DNA of 64,000 bases from positions 42,645,934 through 42,709,933 of the forward strand of contig OX104127.1 in the NCBI GenBank assembly GCA_944470555.2. The letters run 5' to 3'. The translations under genes and the position numbers were made by a program. Below, piece after piece: positions 51,701 through 60,700 of the stretch. The DNA comes from Heterobilharzia americana (lineage: Eukaryota; Platyhelminthes; Trematoda; Strigeidida; Schistosomatidae). Below the pieces are notes generated by a model. It did not search any database and was not told the DNA's origin. It worked only from the letters and a program-made list of their open reading frames with translations. Positions within the stretch are counted from its first letter, which is position 1. Every line of letters starts with the position of its first letter.

Positions 51701-54700
51701 TTGGACAGATGCTAGTTAGATGGAGGTCACCGGTAGGAAGACTTGCTTGACTTAGGCTTCCTGTTCGCTGGCACTTGTCAGCAAGGCATATTTGTAATCT
51801 CGAGGGAGTTGATTTCCCTTAAGAGATTTGAATCCGCGTCACCCACAGCTATCGTTAGAGACATCCAGTTCTACGACAGGCCAAAAGAATAGCTTTTTAA
51901 TAATGCTCATTCTTCCAGTAGTCGACTAGGTAAATATCGATTTACCATAACCCAAATAAAACGGTGAATCTACAAAGTTTTACAGTTTCGTCCTTATGAG
52001 CGGAAAAAGGGATCTCATTGCCTTTCTAGCTAGAGAAATAAATCGCATATGCACAGAAGAGACACTAGACAAAAAAAATTGGGAATCTGCAAAAAGACTC
52101 TGACTCAAAAGGGATATTCAAGTTTATTCGTTGATATATAGATGAAATATAAACCTGATATTCAATCTGAACTCAAAGGAAGTACAGTAAGTTAAGTTCT
52201 GCAAGTAGTTCGAAGAATATTCTTTGCACCACCCCTACGTTTTACTTTCTCCAAACAAGCTTTTATTCTTCTGTTATTAGCAATACTCATGTGAATATAA
52301 ATTTACTTGCTCTCATGGAGATAAGTACATGGGTTGTACCAGCGGGATACTGCCAATATGTTCTCGTAAGCATTCACCGATATGGCTATCGAGAACACAA
52401 TCCAGAATGATAAATGGTTCTACTTCGGAACACATATTGTTTTATCAGGTGACGTAGCATCTATATGTGACTAATTCGATGTGAGACCAAACCATTCGAA
52501 AGGATTTCGATCGAATCTTCGTTGTACCGAAGTCCTGACTATTCACAAAGAGGATCCTAAGCTCTGTGTACATAAGCGTTCTTCTCAGTCTTTTGCTACC
52601 ATGACTTTAGTTTCACTATTCTTTCGTTGTTGCTCAATAATTTCCTCTTCAATTTACTTTCATTCCTTTTATTATAGGCTGATTTCATTAGTTGAAATCT
52701 TTCTCGATTTCTTATGTATTATCATAAAGCAGTGAATTGCAGGGATGATTATGACTTAACAGCCACCGAGTAACTGTCGAGAAACCTTCTAAGAACTTCG
52801 CGAGCACGAACGCCCGACAAGAATATTTCAGGGATATTCTAAGAAGTAAATAATGAAAATAAACAGAACTGACCTTCTTGTCACTACACCACCTATTGAC
52901 AGGCGTTCACTAGCCTTATAGCAGACAAAACGTAAGCTCTTCGGTCACCTTGTAAATGTGAACCTCGCACAACGTAGTGTATGTCTGTTTCTCATACTCC
53001 TTCAGGACGACTTTCACAGACTCTAAGGACGGAAATGCAGCGACACAAAAACGCTCCATAACAGCGATTCGTTTACGGTTACAACACTTTGGACGGTATC
53101 GTCGCTCATCATGAAATGAAGCAACTCGTCCTCAGTTTGCTCCCTTTTATAGTACCTTTGGATTTCGTGCAACCAATAACATGAGACATTTCATCGTCTA
53201 TTTTAATTGGACAATAGGTGACACAGGGAGTGAGGGGGAAGGGGTAGAAAATAACAGTTTAAAAAAAATTAATACCGTGGACCAAATGTATTTCTAGATT
53301 CTTGTTCCTTCATCCATCTGAGCTTTATTCATTGTTCTGAGTTTGCATAATTTTGTTAAGTAACATTGATATGGTAACTCATGCATTATGCGACTTTCAT
53401 CTTCCACATATTTTGTTATTATCTGACGTTAACCTTTGACATTTGGTTAGCATTTTTCATAATATTTTAAAACTTCTATCTAACTGTACAGTCAAGAAAA
53501 GTGTTTTAAGTTTAAATGAAATAGGTATGTTTAATGCCTTCTATGTTATTGGCTGAACTGTTTTGCCAATTTGGACTGAATTCAAAAGTTTGGATAGTGT
53601 TTCATTAACCTAGTGCTAAAAAAAAACCAGAGTCAAGAATGCAAAGTAGTTGCGTAATAAACTAAGACAGTAGAAATATCAAGGAAGGCAAGGAGTTTTG
53701 ACAAGGTGAAAATTGTTGGTAGATAAGAAACGCAAATATTGAGTATCCACTTGATAGATAGATGGATGTAAAGAAGGTGAAGAATGAGACAAGGGTCATA
53801 ATGACGGTGGATAATAATAAACTAGTTAATTATAATGAAATCGAAAAAACGTGAAAGTGTTAAGACCACAGTAAGATGAGAGATTGAATATACTTCTTTT
53901 GCACGCAGAGATCAGGCTTGAATTGATGAATTGACAGTGCCTCCGCTGTGTACAACTGTCGAAGGCCTACTCCTTTTGAACTATTCCATCTGACACGATA
54001 AATGACACTGAAGGAGGATTCTAGTCGATCTTTATGTCCAGAGTTGACCAAATGTTCAAAAATTGAACTGTTAATTGATTCATATTCTCCCCTCGACAAC
54101 CATGCAAGATAGTGCTCCGAGATAGGTTTGGAAAGCGTGCGCTGTGTGTTTATGATATATATATAAATACGATTGTACAGCTTTAGAAAATGATATCGTG
54201 GAAAAAGAAAATTTTCTTCGCTGAAATATCATGTACTATTGATTTCGTGATCATTGTTATTTATTACGGATTTTTTTTTATTGACGTACATTCGCAAGCT
54301 GTACGAAAACGGTATGCTATGAATATGTAAAAATGGGTATACAGAGTACAATTTCTGGTAACAGTTTTACCACGGATAATAACATAATGAACCAGAGAAT
54401 ATTATGAATACAAAATCATGTAGAATAAATTACCTGTTTCATTAGTGCATAACTTCGAAATGCTAAGTAAGAACGCCAAGTACTTTGAATCAAAACAGCT
54501 GATTTGTGTAAACGGCTAACATAACGTCGAGTCAAAAATCCACGAATATAGGATTGTATCACTGTTGCAGCAGTATTTCTCATACACCGAATCTCTCCAA
54601 CATATTTACGAACAAGATAACCACGTACATATGCCTGAATGGTAGTGGACGCCTGGAAAAATAAGTTTTAAAAGAGTATAGATGTGTTGCTTATCACTCC

Positions 54701-57700
54701 ATTTTAAAATTGGCTTATTTTTACGCTGTAAGAATACATTTTATAATTGTAGAACCTGATGAGAATATATTGAAAAGAATATTTTTCGTTTCGATTGTTG
54801 CGTTTTATTAATATGTGAAACATTATTACCACGAGAAAACAATAGGAAGAAGTATTGGCCAAAGATGTGGGGTGTTTTTGCGGTACCTTACAACTGATTG
54901 GCTGATAAAATTGACTTAGAACTTCTTACACGGATGCATCAGATCAAGTTGTCACACTCCACAGTAGTAAACAAGGAATAGGTGGATAGAAAAAAAGTGA
55001 CAAAGTTATGTAAGACAACAAAAAACGGTTAGTGTAAATACTCAAGCTTTAGGTGTCGAGCAGTGAATACATCTACGCCACTGCAACCGATTTTCAGCCA
55101 TTTCAACTACAGTTCTCAACCACTCATTCCTTTTGTCGTGAGGACGCCAACCAGGCAGTCTACATCTCCCAACACGGCTCACACCAACAGTCAGGGACTT
55201 CATGAACTGATGCCACATATTGATCTGGGTACCCTGGACCCTACTGCAACCTAATACAACTTTTTTTAAACATGAAACGTTGAGGTAGGCGGTGGCTTGG
55301 CGTGTGCAGTACATGTCCAAGTCGACTAAGATTCACAACCTCATCAATCGACTTGAATGTCTTGCCTAGTACCCAACACCTGACCTCGACATTTCTCAAA
55401 CGGTGATTCCACCAAACGAAGACATATGTGGTCGAAACCCTGTAATCGCTCTATGTCTTCCACTTTTAACGGCTATTTCTCACAGCCGTACGACAGGACG
55501 GATTGCAGCATAGTATGCTGGTCCTTTGATAGATAGTCGGATATCTTGCCAGTCGGCGCTACACGTGATACAAATAAGCGAATACCAAACGGGTATTCTG
55601 TATTCGAGCTGAGATTTCGTCAGTAGCCGACCCATTCGGGCTGATGCAACTCCTCAAGTGACATGATAGTATCAAGAAACTATCTTACACTATAGTAAGA
55701 ATCTATGACTATGCGAATTGAAAGAAACGCAGGAAACTGTGCAACGATGGTTTTTTGTCCACATCAAGTGAATGCTTTTTTTGACATGAGATTGCAGTTG
55801 ACGACAGAAATACACGGCATAAAATACGAATATTCAAAGGTAGAAAATTCATATGCTAATAACAAATATATTAGAAATTAGCACCGTTTATGTTTAGTCA
55901 GTGTTACCACTATATGTTTAAGATTTTTATAATTCATTGTCAGCGAAAACAGAAGTAAATTACAGTAAACAAAACAGTTATTACAACAGTTACTCAACGC
56001 TGACATTGCATGGCGGTTGCGCTATATCGTGAACTAACGAGAAGTTGGAAATATGGACCACTGGATTTGATCCAGTGGCTCAATGGTAACATGCTGGCTA
56101 CGGAACTTGAAGATCGTGGGTTCGATCCCCAGCGGGGTCGTGGATGCGCACTGCTGAGGAGTCCCATACTAGGACGAAACAGGTGTCCAGTGCTCCTAGG
56201 TTTTCTTTGTTCCTTCGACTGATGTCAGTCTACGATGAATAACAACTTGAAATATTAATCAATCAAGAAATGCATAACATACAGTCGTGAAGTATATTAG
56301 ACTTGCAAATTATTATGATATTATTTTGAGCCATCAGATATTATTACCACTACTCAATTTAAGTGAAAGGATGAAAGTATTAAAACTTGTATATGAAAAG
56401 AACTGAGACATAATATACACTATATGTAACAGAAAATTAGTGATAAAATGTCAATAAAATATGAAGTAATTAAAAGACAAAACAATAAAAAGTGATCTTT
56501 AAATCAGATATTAAATATTCACATATAAGTAGAAATGTTTTCCTACTTAAAACGAAAATAAATGATAAAGATGAGGTTGAACTTATCAGACAACAGTAAT
56601 TATTATTACTATTATTATTTTCATCAAAGGAAAAGAAAGTTATTGGATGTTATCTTCCCTTTGAAAGATGATGACTATAAGACACACTAGTCATTAGTTA
56701 AATGGATTACCAACTCTATTCAGTTAAAATAATCATTGCATAGACGGTGAGAAATTCGACATATTAAAGTGAAATTTCTTTTTAGACAATTCTTTTAGTT
56801 GACAAGTTTAAATAGATTGATAACAACAACAACAACTTTATCACAATAGCAAAGATCCATTTTATTTCGCGGTTTTTCATCAGTTGTTTACAATATAAAG
56901 TAGTTTTTATATCAATTTATACAAACTATTCGTATACTTGAATCGATTCTATAGGAAGATTATCCGCTAGAAATAAAGATAATATTTTCTCAAGTCAGTA
57001 TTCATCATGGATTGACATCAATTGAAGGAAACTTTGGAGCACTGGACAGCTGTTTCCTCCTAAAACAGGACTTTTCAGAAGTGCATACCAATGACCTTCA
57101 CATTTAGTGGCTAGCATATCACCATTGAGCCACTGGGTCGGAATCCAATGGTTCATATTCCCAGCTTCTGAGAGTTCACGACATAGTGCAACCATCACCC
57201 AGTGTCACCGTAAAGTATTTGTCTTCATGGTCACCAGGTTCGCCCCACTGGTAGCTATTTCTCATTGGATCTCTATGGTGAATACCAACATCGAATCGAT
57301 AAATCTCCACAAACCTCCAAATTTAACTAATCTAGTGCTCACTAATGACTAGCTTCGAGAGATGATTCCTGAAGTTCCAATGCGAGGTCGTGACCAATGG
57401 GGCAAACTTGGTGACCATGAGGACAAATACTTAACGGTGACATTGGGTGATGGTTGCACTATGTCATGAACTCATAGAAGTTGGAAATATGAACCACTGG
57501 ATTCCGACCCAGTGGCTCAATAGTGCCGTCATGGGTGCGCACTGCTAAGGAGTCCCATATCAGGAGGAAACAGCTATTTAGTGCTCGCAAATTCTCAATG
57601 TTTCTCCAGTTCATGTCAGTCCATGATGAATACCAACTTGAAAGATCACTAAATCCCCATAAACCCTCAAATTCAAAAGATAACACCGATATGACGTAAT

Positions 57701-60700
57701 TGAAGATGCGAATTGAGTGAATAAATATATAAGAATCAATAGTAAGTTTGCCAATATACAGAAAAATCAGATGAATATTCTAGAGTGGTATTTGGATAAA
57801 CGAGTATTTATGACTGTCCGTTTGAGCATATTCCAAGGAATTTAGAATTAAGAGGTGGAAAAGTCTTCAATAGCGTTATTGGTTGTAAACTTATTGATAG
57901 TGGAAATGAAGTTAATACCTAGAAATCGTTTAAAATGATCAAGTATTCAGAAAGATACTGTTGTCAATCTAGCATTACCATGGTAATTTTAATCTCTTAA
58001 ATTTGTAAACACAAGATTTCATGAGTTGTATTCACTTCATTGCTCAATGTAATGAAGACCTATTTGAAGGTTTATTACGCTTATTTAACCATGATATCCA
58101 TTTTTACCAATTCTAGAATAACACTGTGTACAACCCCGTCCTATATATATATACATATATACTACTACTCAAAGGTTAAATATTTATAGTAATAAAATGT
58201 ACATTCATTTTATCACTGTATAAATAGTTAACCTTTGAGTAGTATTAACAACTTCATTAATATCAGTCAGCCTAAATCTTTGTTACCTTCCAGCTCAATT
58301 CGAAAAATCGAAATGTCGATTTATTAAAGTATGTTGTTGAACGTATAGTTCATCATTCACATATTCAATAGGTTGTAAAGCCGGTGAGGAGAATCTATTA
58401 AATACGTGTATGCTAATTCTGTTACTATTGTTCTTCTTGCTTTATTCGAATTCGTGAAAGGGAAGAAAAACTTTTGTGTTGTTGACTTCATCATTACTAT
58501 TTATCGATATACTTGTTATTCTCCGTTGTTTTGTTGGATAGAATTGTTCGACCTCTATTGACATATGGGCTCCCATGCGGATGCTTCGATATTGCCTGAA
58601 TGTTAATTATGATAACTTGGTTGGTTATGGCTGGCAGACGCGCTTTTTGTCCTATTTGGGACTCGTCAGCTGGATGTACCTGTATCCCAATGATGTTGTT
58701 CCCACAGACACTGGAATCTCGTACCTATCGCTTCAAACGCCGCTTCTTGTACAACGGATGGTAGTTATTACTATTTATTGACATACTTGTTATTCTCCAT
58801 TGTTTTGTTGGGTCGAACCACAACCAACCAAATTATCATAATTAACATTCAAGCAATATCGAGGCATCCGCATAGGAGCCCATATGCCATTTGAAGTCGA
58901 ACAGTTAGATCCAACAAAACAACGGAGAATAACAAGTATGTCAATGAATAGTAATAACTATCACCTGTTGTACAAGAAGTGGTTATCGTTCATCTGTGGC
59001 ATAGTGGATGACGCCTTGGCGTTTGAAGTGATGGGTACGAGATTCGAGTGTCTGTGGGAACAACATCACTGGGATGTAGATACATCCAGCTGACGAGTCC
59101 CAAATAGAACGAAATGCGCATCCTAGATTCTTCTGCTAGCCACAACCAACCAAATTGTCATAAATGCCATTCATCATGTTTTTATATATAGTTATTGATC
59201 CATACACATTTGTTGTTACCCTATTTCACACCCTTAACCTAATAATCGGGATTCTATCCATTTTATTTTCTTAACTAATGTAATTTTATGCAACTTTTCT
59301 CAATATGTTGAATACATTTATCTCATTCTACATTCTCTCCACTTCCACTCTAGAATATTCGCTTAATCCTTTTAAGTATGAACAAACTTACCATTAGTTG
59401 TTATATATTTATTCACTCAGTTCGCGTCTTGAATTATGTCACACCAATGCTTTCTTTATTTCAAATTGATTCAATCAAGTATACAAACATTTTTCATAAA
59501 TTCATGTTATAACTGCTCTATATTGTAAGCAGCTAATGAGAAATCGCAAAACAAAATGGATCCATGATACATTGATAAAAATATTGTTCTTGCTCTATTT
59601 AAAATATTTTTACGACACTGTGAGATTCGATGATATGATGATCCATTTTAGTCTGTTTATTAGATGCATCACACATGATATGAATATAGACAATAAATTA
59701 TGTTAGAGACGTTCGTTATCCAGTAAACAACACTGTTTCACTATGTGATATCTAATAAACAGAGTAAAATGGAATTACAATCTACCACAGTGATGAAGTT
59801 TTACTCATATATTAATAAAATAATAACATCCATAGTAATGATATCGGGTTTTTTCAGAAATCAAGTGTAGTAACACTTCAAAGTGGCTAAAAATAAAATG
59901 AAGGAGCAACCATATTGTATCATAATCTCGGTATGAGAAGGTATAATCAAACATCATTTGCATTGAGCACTGTTACCTAAGAAAAGGAAATAATAACTAC
60001 ATAAACGTCCATAGACTATAATGATAAGCATTTATCTTACGAGAAGCAAAAGGATATCACCTAGATTATTCAGATTAAATGGTGTACACCAATAGTTAAA
60101 TTAGTGAGAAGACATTCCTAAATCAGGTTGATGTAAAATGAAAGTTTATGGTTTATGTATGAATTCCTCAAGATTAAACGGTCAACTGTGAGACAACAGC
60201 AGTAAGGTTTCGTATGAAGCATCTATGAACCTCGCCTGGTTAACTAGTTCACTAGTTACTAGCTAGTCCTAAGCCCCGACAAACAGGGAAGGTTGGGCAT
60301 AGGACTAGCAACCCTACCCCGGAAAACCAATCCAACCGCTAAACAAACTTCAAAGCACAAACAAAATTATTCCTCGCTGGAATCAGAGAGGCGAAATGAT
60401 GCCGCTTGGTGAAAGCCTTCAGGAAGCCAATTGGCCGATGTGTCTTCTCTCCCTCAATGAAAGCAAAAGTAAACGTGGGGACATGGAATGTCCGCACCAT
60501 GTGTGAACCCAGCAAGCCAGCCCAGATTGCAAACGAGATGAGAAGATATCACATTGAAGTGTTAGGAATGAAGCATTTATGAAGAGCTTACAATATACGA
60601 AACTTTTCAATCAAAACTGAGATTATAATGTAAGAAAATATGAAAATAAATGGTAATTAGGATATGAAGACTTTGTAAACCTACTTTGATCATCTTTCTT

